In this document: positions 35,266 through 43,316 of the stretch, piece by piece
How the letters are laid out: each line of letters begins with the position of its first letter
Position numbering within the stretch: position 1 is the stretch's first letter
Assembly: GCF_946222305.1 (NCBI RefSeq)
Contig: NZ_CAMIHZ010000002.1
Location: forward strand, 77,644 to 141,643
DNA: 64,000 bases
Source of the DNA: an uncultured Corynebacterium sp.
Lineage (GTDB): Bacteria; Actinomycetota; Actinomycetes; Mycobacteriales; Mycobacteriaceae
Direction: 5' to 3'
Notes under the pieces: generated by a model
Seen by the model: only the letters and a program-made list of their open reading frames with translations
The model's database searches: none
Told to the model about the DNA's origin: nothing
Translations under genes and position numbers: made by a program

Positions 35266-36060
35266 ATGGGCTTCAGGAGGAAGAACAAGGCTATCGCCGC
35301 AAAAACTTCTTTAGAACTCGACGCCATGCAGGCTGCCGGAGAAATCGTCGGTAGGACCCTGGTCGCAGTGAAAGCCGCCGCGAAGCCGGGCGTCAGTACC
35401 CTAGAGCTAGATGAAATCGCAGAGCAAACCATCCGAGACGCCGGTGCCGTGCCGACCTTCAAAGGTTATGAGGGATTCCCGGGGTCCATTTGCTCGTCGG
35501 TGAATGACATGATCGTGCACGGGATTCCGTCGGCGGACGTTGTGCTGAAGGAGGGGGACCTGGTTTCTATCGATTGTGGGGCGACACTCGATGGTTGGGT
35601 GGGCGACTCAGCTTGGACTTTTGGCATTGGTGAGCTGGCAGAGGAAAACCAGAAGCTCAACGAAGCCACGGAATGGGTGTTGTACGAAGGGCTGAAGGCA
35701 ATGTTGCCCGGCAACCGTTTGACGGATATTTCTTGGGCGCTGGAGCAGGCCACGCGCCAGGCTGAGGAAAAATTTGGGCTGGAGCTCTTCATCGTGGACG
35801 GTTACGGCGGTCACGGTATTGGGCGAACGATGCATGAGGATCCGTTCCTGGCGAATGAGGGGCGGCCGGGGCGTGGGCCGGTGATTCAGGAGGGGAGCGT
35901 GCTGGCGATTGAACCAATGCTGACTAATGGCAGTTGTGATTCCTTCGTGTTGGATGATGATTGGGGAGTGGTGACCGAGGATGGGTCGTTCTCTTCCCAC
36001 TGGGAGCACACGGTTGCCGCTACTTCGGATGGGCCGCGGATTCTGACGCCGCGTCCGTAG
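35266..36060 (+). CDS. map: Methionine aminopeptidase, type I
   Basis: Removes the N-terminal methionine from nascent proteins, 264 residues. The five metal ligands are visible: Asp103 (DCGA), Asp114 (GDSAWTF), His183 (GGHGIGRTMHEDP), Glu216 (IEPM) and Glu247 (WEHTV). His85 in MIVHGIP is the substrate-side histidine. The ATG follows AAGGAAGG. It lies 248 bp after adk, beyond a terminator, so it probably has its own promoter. Confidence 0.96.
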   Translation: MGFRRKNKAIAAKTSLELDAMQAAGEIVGRTLVAVKAAAKPGVSTLELDEIAEQTIRDAGAVPTFKGYEGFPGSICSSVNDMIVHGIPSADVVLKEGDLVSIDCGATLDGWVGDSAWTFGIGELAEENQKLNEATEWVLYEGLKAMLPGNRLTDISWALEQATRQAEEKFGLELFIVDGYGGHGIGRTMHEDPFLANEGRPGRGPVIQEGSVLAIEPMLTNGSCDSFVLDDDWGVVTEDGSFSSHWEHTVAATSDGPRILTPRP

Positions 36061-36120
36061 CTTTGGGCGGGGATGCGCGTTGGGCCTTCGGGAACGTTGC
36101 GCAGGCAGGTTAAACCCTCG

Positions 36121-36390
36121 GAAAGCAGAATGAGATGCGCATTTTGGGTGCCGGATGGGTCGTTTCGTTCTGCTTTTTGGTTGCGTGGCGGAGGGGTTGC
36201 TGGGAAAGCAGAATGAGATGCGCAATTTGGGTGCTGGATGGGTCGTTTCGTTCTGCTTTTTGGTTGCGTGGCGGAGGGGTTGCTGGGAAAGCAGAATGAG
36301 ATGCGCAATTTGGGTGCTGGATGGGTCGTTTCGTTCTGCTTTTTGGTTGCGCGGCGGAAGGGTTGTGCAGAAAGCAGAATGAGATGCACG
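36121..36390 (+). repeat. Three 83-bp tandem repeats plus a partial fourth, each with a hairpin
   Basis: Units begin with GAAAGCAGAATGAGATGC at 36121, 36204 and 36287, with a partial copy at 36370; the period is exactly 83. Each unit pairs its start (AAAGCAGAATGA) with an internal TCGTTCTGCTTT followed by TTGG, so each forms a hairpin ending in a T-run. The period is not a multiple of three and no gene spans the array. Confidence 0.9.
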
Positions 36391-36613
36391 CAGCTGGTAC
36401 GCATCGCGGGCACCGCACCTGGATACAAATCACGGGTCAAGCGCAGGCGCTCCAACCGCGACGGTGACCCACGCGCACTAACCAGGCGCACCAACCGCGG
36501 CGCCGTCCCACGCGCACCGATAGAGCACACCAAGTTCAGCCCCCGCCCACGGATACCCCTTTACGCATGCGTGTATATTATGTGATTCGCTCATGCTGCA
36601 TTAACCTGACCAT
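36391..36613. other. Gap between the 83-bp repeats and the symporter gene
   Basis: No gene is seen in these 223 bases. The sequence TGCGTGTATATTATG contains a possible -10 element TATATT (36574-36579) about 35 bases before the symporter start; no clear -35 was found. Confidence 0.35.
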
Positions 36614-37828
36614 ATGAAATCAGCCATGAGACGCATGCCACTGCTTGGACGGATTGTTATCGCGATCATTCTCGGCATTATTTTCAGCCTCTTTGCCCCC
36701 GACTGGTTCGGGCGGGCAGCGGCTACATTCACCGGCCTGTTCGGTAATTTCCTCGGCTTCTTCGTACCGGTGTTGATCTTTGCGCTCATCACCCCGGCCA
36801 TCGCCAACCTAGGGGAGGGGGCCGGCAAATGGTTCGCCCAGACTGCGGGTCTTGCCTACGTATCCACCATCCTGTCGGGACTGCTGGCATGGTTCACCTC
36901 CCAAGCTGTGTACCCCTGGCTCCTCAAGGGCCAATCGATGGTCGAAGCCCCAGACATCGATGAAGGCGCGCTGTCTCCATACTTCACTGTCGAGATGCCC
37001 GCACCTATGGAAGTCATGGCAGCCCTTCTGCTCGCGTTCACCGTGGGCATCGCCATGGCAAACATTGGCGCGAAAACGCTCAAGGACGGCGCCAATGAGC
37101 TGCGCGACGTCATCATGAAGGTGATCCAGGCTTTCGTGATCCCACTGCTGCCGGTGTACATCTTTGGCGTCTTCCTCACAATGGGCATGAACGGCAATCT
37201 CAAATTCGTGCTGGTTGCATTCGCGAAGGTGTTGATTCTCGCGACGATCATGACGTGGGTAGTTCTCGTCCTGCAGTACGTCATCGCCGGTGTAGTCGCA
37301 GGGCGTAATCCATTCAAGGCGCTGAAGAACATGCTGCCGGCCTACTTCACGGCGCTCGGCACGGCTTCCTCCGCCGCGACGATCCCAGTGACCTACAAGT
37401 GCACTCGCAAGAATGGCGTGAGTGATTCCGTTGCCGGTTTCGTTGTGCCCCTGTGCGCGACTGTTCACCTGTCCGGTTCGATGATGAAGATTGGCTTGTT
37501 CGCTTTCTCCATCATGTTTATGACTAACTCACCTTTGACGCCGAGCGCCGCGCTGGGCTTCATCTTCCTGCTGGGCATCATGATGGTGGCGGCTCCAGGT
37601 GTTCCGGGTGGTGCCATTATGGCGGCAGTTGGGCTACTGGAAACCCAGCTCGGCTTCGACAAGTCCCAGGTTGCTCTTATGATCGCGGCATACGTTGCGA
37701 TCGACTCGTTCGGCACCGCTTGTAATGTCACCGGCGACGGCGCGATCGCCATGATGATCAACCGCTTCGCTAAGGGAGAGCTCGGGCCTGCCAAACGCGA
37801 GGACACTGCCGAGTCGGCGTCGGCCTAA
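36614..37828 (+). CDS. Dicarboxylate/amino acid:cation symporter (SDF/DAACS family, SstT-like)
   Basis: Secondary transporter of 404 residues with about eight membrane spans and re-entrant loops. The serine-rich hairpin motif TASSAATIPVT, the GVPGGAIMAAVGLLE loop and the DSFGTACNVTGDGAIAMMINR segment are diagnostic of the sodium/dicarboxylate symporter fold. The overall pattern is closest to Ser/Thr transporters of the SstT type, but the substrate cannot be fixed. The 3' end (DTAESASA and stop) is the origin of a 31-bp tandem repeat. It is not part of the ribosomal operon and lies between repeats on both sides. Confidence 0.87.
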   Translation: MKSAMRRMPLLGRIVIAIILGIIFSLFAPDWFGRAAATFTGLFGNFLGFFVPVLIFALITPAIANLGEGAGKWFAQTAGLAYVSTILSGLLAWFTSQAVYPWLLKGQSMVEAPDIDEGALSPYFTVEMPAPMEVMAALLLAFTVGIAMANIGAKTLKDGANELRDVIMKVIQAFVIPLLPVYIFGVFLTMGMNGNLKFVLVAFAKVLILATIMTWVVLVLQYVIAGVVAGRNPFKALKNMLPAYFTALGTASSAATIPVTYKCTRKNGVSDSVAGFVVPLCATVHLSGSMMKIGLFAFSIMFMTNSPLTPSAALGFIFLLGIMMVAAPGVPGGAIMAAVGLLETQLGFDKSQVALMIAAYVAIDSFGTACNVTGDGAIAMMINRFAKGELGPAKREDTAESASA

Positions 37829-37925
37829 AGAAGATGCTGCCGAACCGGCGTTGGCCTAAAGAAGATGCTGCCGAACCGGCGTCGGCCTAAAGAAGATGCT
37901 GCCGAACCGGCGTCGGCCTGATGAA
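37802..37925 (+). repeat. Four 31-bp tandem units starting in the symporter gene
   Basis: The units are 37802-37832, 37833-37863, 37864-37894 and 37895-37925. The first encodes the symporter's last residues and its TAA; the others copy it (GATGCTGCCGAACCGGCGTC followed by GGCCTAAAGAA). A further partial TCGGCCTAAAGAA follows. Copies 2-4 are noncoding because they lie behind the first stop. Confidence 0.9.
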
Positions 37926-38236
37926 TCGGCCTAAAGAAAACAAAACTAGCGTCGAACTAGAACCAGGGATCCGACGCCGACCCGAGGCCAAGAATCCAGC
38001 GCCGATGTGAGGCTATGAATCCGTGGCCGGGGCAAGACGACAAAGAAAACGCGGGCGAACAGTATCTGACCCGAGACCACAAAGCGGTATCGGTGCAAGG
38101 CCACAAATTTGGTGTTCGCGCAGGTCGCGTGTATCGTTAAGGGCTGGTGTGAAAGCTCGTAGCAGCCTAAACGCCAAAAGTACGTAGCAAAACAGCATGC
38201 AACCGGCGAAAACAGAGCCGGGGAAACGTGGAGGAT
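37926..38236. other. Gap before infA
   Basis: These 311 bases contain no gene. They follow the 31-bp repeats and should contain the infA promoter; no convincing hexamer pair was chosen. Confidence 0.45.
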
Positions 38237-38458
38237 ATGGCAAAGAAGGAAGGCGCAATTGAGGTCGAAGGCCGCATCATCGAGCCTTTGCCCAACGCGA
38301 TGTTCCGTGTCGAGCTGGATAACGGCCACAAGGTTTTGGCCCACATCTCCGGCAAGATGCGCCAACACTACATCCGTATCCTCCCCGAGGATCGGGTTGT
38401 TGTGGAGCTGTCTCCATACGACCTGACCCGTGGACGCATCGTTTACCGCTACAAGTAA
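38237..38458 (+). CDS. infA: Translation initiation factor IF-1
   Basis: OB-fold factor that binds the ribosomal A site during initiation, 73 residues. Family hallmarks are LPNAMFRVELDNGHKVLAHI and SPYDLTRGRIVYRYK. The ATG at 38237 gives the expected length with one extra lysine; a GTG at 38228 is also in frame. rpmJ, which follows infA in many actinobacteria, is absent here. Confidence 0.96.
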   Translation: MAKKEGAIEVEGRIIEPLPNAMFRVELDNGHKVLAHISGKMRQHYIRILPEDRVVVELSPYDLTRGRIVYRYK

Positions 38459-38854
38459 AACGTAAGCCTCCGCACATCCATTGGAACGAGGTTTCTTGGG
38501 CACGTGATTTCCATGTGAAGCGGGTCCATAACTCCAAGTTCCAAGCACCACCTCCGGCCGCGGCGGCTGGAGCCCTTTAGCCCCCAACGCTTGCGTACGC
38601 GGCGTTGGCTTTGCGTGTTACAAAGCGCATTCACTCAATGTTGACGGCCTTCCAGCAAGGCAGTTTCGCCCCATGCAGTTGAACCAAGACGTTCGGACTC
38701 ACCGGTCTGCACCGAAAAGTTCGAACACCCCGGTTCATACCTAGGAGAGCGAAGCTGTGGCGTAGGCCCTGAGGGAATTGCCCACCGAGCGCGATCAGGG
38801 TGACGAGGGATGAGTGTGGAGAAAACCGCCGCTAATCCGGAAGGAAACAGCCAC
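38459..38854. other. infA-rpsM intergenic region
   Basis: This 396-bp gap holds no gene; rpmJ was looked for and not found. A hairpin pairs AGCCCCCAACGC with GCGGCGTTGGCT (38579-38610, one bulge, weak T-run) and could terminate infA. The promoter of the alpha operon should lie downstream of it. Confidence 0.5.
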
Positions 38855-39223
38855 ATGGCACGCCTTGCTGGTGTTGACCTCCCACGCGAAAAGCGTATGG
38901 AGGTTGCACTTACCTACATCTTCGGAATTGGCCCAGCCCGTTCCAAGGAGCTGCTGGAAAAGACCGGCATCTCTCCTGACCTGCGCTCCAAGGATCTGAC
39001 CGACGAGCAGCTGTCCGCTCTGCGTGACGTTATCGAGAACACCTGGAAGGTTGAGGGTGACCTCCGCCGTCAGGTCCAGGCTGATATCCGTCGCAAGATC
39101 GAAATTGGTTCTTACCAAGGTCTGCGCCACCGTCGCGGTCTGCCCGTTCGTGGCCAGCGCACCAAGACCAACGCTCGTACCCGCAAGGGTCCTAAGAAGA
39201 CCATCGCAGGAAAGAAGAAGTAA
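38855..39223 (+). CDS. rpsM: 30S ribosomal protein S13
   Basis: Head protein contacting the P-site tRNA, 122 residues. The ATG at 38855 (MARLAGVDLPREKR) follows GGAAGGAAAC; an upstream in-frame ATG would add 15 non-homologous residues. The tail is RTKTNARTRKGPKKTIAGKKK. Its stop shares one base with rpsK. Confidence 0.97.
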   Translation: MARLAGVDLPREKRMEVALTYIFGIGPARSKELLEKTGISPDLRSKDLTDEQLSALRDVIENTWKVEGDLRRQVQADIRRKIEIGSYQGLRHRRGLPVRGQRTKTNARTRKGPKKTIAGKKK

Positions 39224-39627
39224 TGGCTCCTAAGACTCCAACCCGCGCACGCCGTACCGGCCGTCGCGTCGTCAAGAAGAATGTGGCCAACGGCCACGCA
39301 TACATCAAGTCCACCTTCAACAACACCATCGTGTCTATTACGGATCCGAAGGGTGCTGTCATCTCTTGGGCATCCTCCGGCCACGTTGGCTTCAAGGGTT
39401 CCCGTAAGTCCACCCCATTCGCCGCACAGCTGGCTGCTGAGTCCGCTGCTCGCAAGGCAATGGAGCACGGCATGAAGAAGGTTGACGTTTTCGTTAAGGG
39501 TCCCGGCTCCGGCCGTGAGACCGCCATCCGTTCTCTGGCCACTGCTGGCCTCGAGCTCGGCTCCATCGCTGATGTCACGCCTCAGCCTCACAACGGCTGC
39601 CGTCCACCAAAGCGTCGTCGCGTTTAA
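39223..39627 (+). CDS. rpsK: 30S ribosomal protein S11
   Basis: Platform protein at the mRNA exit, 134 residues. It contains AYIKSTFNNTIVSITDPKGA and ends DVTPQPHNGCRPPKRRRV. Confidence 0.98.
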   Translation: MAPKTPTRARRTGRRVVKKNVANGHAYIKSTFNNTIVSITDPKGAVISWASSGHVGFKGSRKSTPFAAQLAAESAARKAMEHGMKKVDVFVKGPGSGRETAIRSLATAGLELGSIADVTPQPHNGCRPPKRRRV

Positions 39628-39652
39628 GAGAAGAAAGGATAGGGAATAGATA

Positions 39653-40258
39653 ATGGCTCGTTATACTGGCCCAGTTACCCGCAAGTCCCGTCGCCTCCGC
39701 GTCGACCTCGTCGGTGGTGACAGCTCCTTCGAGCGCCGTCCGTACCCACCGGGGCAGGCTGGCCGCGCTCGCATCAAGGAGTCCGAGTACCTCCTGCAGC
39801 TGCAGGAGAAGCAGAAGGCTAAGTACACCTACGGTGTCCTGGAGCGTCAGTTCCGTCGCTACTACACCGAGGCTAACCGTCGCCCAGGCAAGACCGGTGA
39901 CAACCTGGTCATCCTCTTGGAGTCCCGTCTGGACAACGTGGTTTACCGCGCAGGTCTGGCACGCACCCGCCGTCAGGCTCGTCAGCTGGTTTCCCACGGT
40001 CACTTCACCGTGAACGGTAAGAAGACCAACGTGCCTTCCTACCGCGTTACCCAGTACGACATCATCGACGTTCGCGAGAAGTCCCGTTCGATGCTGTGGT
40101 TCGAGGAAGCCCAGGAGCGCCTCGTCGACGCTGTGGTTCCTGCTTGGCTGCAGGTTGTCCCAGCAACCCTGCGCATCCTCGTGCACCAGCTGCCCGAGCG
40201 CGCTCAGATCGACATCCCGCTGCAGGAGCAGCTCATCGTCGAGCTCTACTCGAAGTAA
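39653..40258 (+). CDS. rpsD: 30S ribosomal protein S4
   Basis: Primary 16S rRNA-binding protein, 201 residues. The S4 RNA-binding domain is visible in ESRLDNVVYRAGLARTRRQA and QLVSHGHFTVNGKKTNVPSY. The N-terminus lacks the zinc-binding cysteines, as expected for the cysteine-free type. Confidence 0.97.
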   Translation: MARYTGPVTRKSRRLRVDLVGGDSSFERRPYPPGQAGRARIKESEYLLQLQEKQKAKYTYGVLERQFRRYYTEANRRPGKTGDNLVILLESRLDNVVYRAGLARTRRQARQLVSHGHFTVNGKKTNVPSYRVTQYDIIDVREKSRSMLWFEEAQERLVDAVVPAWLQVVPATLRILVHQLPERAQIDIPLQEQLIVELYSK

Positions 40259-40462
40259 TCCGGCTAAGCTTTCTAGCGAAGTCCCTTACAGCGAGAATAG
40301 GGCACAACCCGACTACCCATTGTCGGCACGTTTTTGCTGGCCAGCGTGGTGGCGTCGGTCCACTAAGAAGATGGATCCGATGCCCTGCGTAAAGGCCGGC
40401 GAGAAAGTGTCACCCTCTACCGGCGTCATATAGCGGTCGCCGAGAAGGAGAAACGAAAGACC

Positions 40463-41476
40463 ATGCTGATTTCCCAGCGCCCGGTTTTGACCGAGGAATA
40501 CATCGACGCTTCGCGTTCCAGGTTCGTTATCGAGCCACTGGAGCCAGGCTTCGGCTACACCTTGGGCAACTCCCTGCGTCGCACGCTGCTGTCTTCCATC
40601 CCAGGCGCAGCTGTGACCTCCGTGCGGATCGAAGGTGTGCTCCATGAGTTCACCACCATCCCTGGCGTGAAGGAAGATGTTTCCGACATCATCCTGAACA
40701 TCAAGTCCCTCGTTCTGTCGAGCGATTCCGATGAGCCAGTTGTGATGAACCTGCACAAGGAAGGCCCCGGTGCGGTCACCGGTGCGGACATCATGCCACC
40801 TGCTGGCGTGGAGGTTCACAACCCTGACCTGCACATCGCTACCCTCAACGAGCAGGGCAAGCTGGACATCGAGCTGGTTGTGGAGCGCGGACGTGGCTAC
40901 GTTCCCGCTGCCACCGCTTCTTCCGAGATCGGACGCATCCCGGTCGATCAGATCTACTCCCCAGTTCTGAAGGTCAGCTACAAGGTCGAGGCAACCCGTG
41001 TCGAGCAGCGCACGGACTTCGACAAGCTGATCCTCGACGTGGAGACCAAGAACTCCATCACCGCCCGCGATGCCATGGCATCTGCTGGTAAGACTCTGGT
41101 GGAGCTGTTCGGCCTCGCTCAGGAGTTGAATAACGAAGCAGAGGGCATCGAGATCGGCCCATCGCCACAGGAGAGCGAGCACATCGCTGCCTACAGCATG
41201 CCGATCGAGGACCTGAACTTCTCCGTTCGTTCCTACAACTGCTTGAAGCGGGAAGAGATCCACACCGTTGGTGAGCTGGCCGCACGCACGGAATCCGATC
41301 TGCTGGATATCCGCAACTTTGGTCAGAAGTCCATCAACGAGGTCAAGGTCAAGCTGGCTGGCTTGGGCTTGGGTCTCAAGGACGCCCCAGAGGGATTCGA
41401 CATCAACGACATCGAGGGCTATGACGCCGAAACCGGCGAGTTCATCGATACCGAGGGCGAAGACATCGCTGAGTAG
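40463..41476 (+). CDS. rpoA: RNA polymerase alpha subunit
   Basis: RNA polymerase assembly and activator-contact subunit, 337 residues. The N-terminal domain shows ATLGNSLRRTLLSSIPGAAV-type sequence. The C-terminal domain shows NCLKREEIHTVGELAARTES and DIRNFGQKSINEVKVKL. The tail is acidic. The gene follows rpsD by 204 bases and a good AAGGAGAAA ribosome binding site. Confidence 0.98.
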   Translation: MLISQRPVLTEEYIDASRSRFVIEPLEPGFGYTLGNSLRRTLLSSIPGAAVTSVRIEGVLHEFTTIPGVKEDVSDIILNIKSLVLSSDSDEPVVMNLHKEGPGAVTGADIMPPAGVEVHNPDLHIATLNEQGKLDIELVVERGRGYVPAATASSEIGRIPVDQIYSPVLKVSYKVEATRVEQRTDFDKLILDVETKNSITARDAMASAGKTLVELFGLAQELNNEAEGIEIGPSPQESEHIAAYSMPIEDLNFSVRSYNCLKREEIHTVGELAARTESDLLDIRNFGQKSINEVKVKLAGLGLGLKDAPEGFDINDIEGYDAETGEFIDTEGEDIAE

Positions 41477-41519
41477 TCGCACGTACTGCGCTCACTAACA
41501 ATCCACACGAGGAGAACAC

Positions 41520-42104
41520 ATGCCTACCCCAAAGAAGGGCGCCCGCCTTGGCGGTTCTGCTTCCCACCAGAAGAAGATCCTGGCCAACCTCGCAGCTCAG
41601 CTGATCGAGCACGGCGCCATCAAGACCACCGACGCCAAGGCTAAGGTCCTGCGTCCATACGTTGAGAAGATCATCACCAAGGCCAAGCGTGGCACCGTGG
41701 CTGATCGTCGCAACGTCCTGAAGCTCATCACGAACAAGGAAGTCGTTGCTTACCTGTTCAACGAGCTGGCTCCAAAGTTCGAAGGCCGTAACGGCGGTTA
41801 CACCCGCATCGTCAAGCTGGAGAACCGCAAGGGCGACAACGCTCCAGTAAGCCAGATCTCCCTTGTTCTGGAGCCAACCGCTTCCACCGAGGCTGAGCGT
41901 GCCGTTCGCGCCGCTAACTCCAAGAAGGCTCAGGCTGAAGAGGCCAAGGCTGAGGAGGCCAAGGCTGACGAGGCTCCAGAGGTTGAGGCTGATACCGCAA
42001 CCGACGCTCAGGCTGAGGCCGAGGCAAAGGAAGCTGAGGCAGACGAGGCTAAGGCTGATGAAGCTCAGGCTGAGTCCACCGAGGCTGAGGCAGAAGAGAA
42101 GTAA
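41520..42104 (+). CDS. rplQ: 50S ribosomal protein L17 with acidic C-terminal extension
   Basis: Tunnel-exit protein of 194 residues. The L17 core (LGGSASHQKKILANLAAQLI and ADRRNVLKLITNKEVVAYLF) fills about the first 125 residues. The remainder is a low-complexity Glu/Ala/Lys tail (repeats of EAKAEEAKADE type). Tails of this kind vary in length among actinobacteria. Confidence 0.96.
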   Translation: MPTPKKGARLGGSASHQKKILANLAAQLIEHGAIKTTDAKAKVLRPYVEKIITKAKRGTVADRRNVLKLITNKEVVAYLFNELAPKFEGRNGGYTRIVKLENRKGDNAPVSQISLVLEPTASTEAERAVRAANSKKAQAEEAKAEEAKADEAPEVEADTATDAQAEAEAKEAEADEAKADEAQAESTEAEAEEK

Positions 42105-42159
42105 TCTTCTGTTCGATTGCACTAGCCGGCTGCGAGCACTTGGCTAGCCGCAAACACTG

Positions 42160-42203
42160 AAGGCCGATCGGATGATCCCCGCGATCACCCGGTCGGCCTT
42201 TTG
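42160..42203 (+). terminator. Terminator after rplQ
   Basis: AAGGCCGATCGGATGATC and GATCACCCGGTCGGCCTT pair with a few mismatches around CCCGC and are followed by TTGC. It closes the alpha operon. Confidence 0.8.
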
Positions 42204-42236
42204 CTATGCCCGCTGATAACGGGAACAATTGTGGAC

Positions 42237-43151
42237 ATGCACGAAAAGAGCACCCACGACGAGACGAATGCCGGCGGCATCGACGAGACGAACGGCGACG
42301 GCACCGACGAGGCCATGGTCCGCGTGCGTCTAGACATCTCCTACGACGGCACCGATTTCCACGGTTGGGCATCCCAGTTCGGGCTGCGTACCGTCCAAGG
42401 CGTACTCGAAGAAAAGCTGAGTCTCGTCACCCGCCACCCTGTGCATCTCACGGTTGCTGGGCGCACCGATGCGGGGGTGCATGCAGACGGCCAGGTAGCC
42501 CACTTTGATGTTCCCACCAGCACCTTCACCCAGCGCAGTCTGCAACATCCCGGCGATCTGGTACGCAGGTTATCCCGAATGCTGCCGGCCGATGTGCGGG
42601 TACATGGGGCAAGCGAAGCCCCTGCAGGCTTTGATGCACGCTTTTCTGCCCTTCGACGCCACTACGTTTACCGCGTCACCACAGCTACCGCAGGCCCTAG
42701 GCCAGTTCGGGTGCGGGATACGGCGAGGTGGCGTCGGTCGATAGACCTAGACAGAGTTAAAGCAGCTAGCGAGGTGCTGGTAGGACTCAACGACTTCGCG
42801 GCCTTCTGCAAAGCGCGCGAGGGAGCGACGACGATCCGTGAATTGCAGCAGTTCCAATGGTTTGACGTATCCACCCCGGCCGAACCGGAAACGTATGAGG
42901 CGCGGGTGGCGGCGGACGCGTTTTGCTGGTCCATGGTGCGCTCGTTGGTGGGTGCTGTGCTGACAGTGGGGGAGGGCAAGCGAGACGAGAATTTCACGGC
43001 GGAATTGTTGGAGCAAGACGAGCGCAGCTCGAAGATTCCGGTGGCCCCGGCGGAGGGGCTGAACCTGGTGCAGGTGGACTATCCCGCAGATGAGGAGCTG
43101 GCGGCGCGAGCGGAAGTGACGCGCGCGGTGCGGACCACGGACGAGCTGTAG
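42237..43151 (+). CDS. truA: tRNA pseudouridine synthase A (positions 38-40)
   Basis: Makes pseudouridine in the tRNA anticodon arm, 304 residues from ATG 42237. The catalytic Asp78 is in VAGRTDAGVHADGQVAHFD. Other family parts are LDISYDGTDFHGWA and RHYVYRV. The start is ambiguous: GTG 42231, ATG 42237 and ATG 42315 are all in frame. The first 27 residues from 42237 are Asp/Glu/Thr/Gly-rich and not homologous to the enzyme, so 42315 (MVRVRLDISYDG) may be the real one. Confidence 0.9.
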   Translation: MHEKSTHDETNAGGIDETNGDGTDEAMVRVRLDISYDGTDFHGWASQFGLRTVQGVLEEKLSLVTRHPVHLTVAGRTDAGVHADGQVAHFDVPTSTFTQRSLQHPGDLVRRLSRMLPADVRVHGASEAPAGFDARFSALRRHYVYRVTTATAGPRPVRVRDTARWRRSIDLDRVKAASEVLVGLNDFAAFCKAREGATTIRELQQFQWFDVSTPAEPETYEARVAADAFCWSMVRSLVGAVLTVGEGKRDENFTAELLEQDERSSKIPVAPAEGLNLVQVDYPADEELAARAEVTRAVRTTDEL

Positions 43152-43316
43152 AGGATGCGGAGCTGGGGTTTAGGAAGTGTGCAGCTCGACGGGCGTGGGC
43201 TGGCAACACAGGAAAATGTGATGCAATTCTTGGTGAGAATGCGGCGGGGAACTCAGGGGGATGTCGGGCCCGCGCGCTACAGTTATCGAGTACTCAAAAC
43301 GAGGAGAAGATAGCAC

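Noticed and set aside
36121..36390. 83-bp repeats considered as a CRISPR array
   Set aside because: The units are directly contiguous with no unique spacers, and no cas genes are near. The same holds for the 31-bp array at 37802-37925.
36155..36585. Open frames through the 83-bp repeats
   Set aside because: The period of 83 shifts frame with each unit, so any long frame is accidental.
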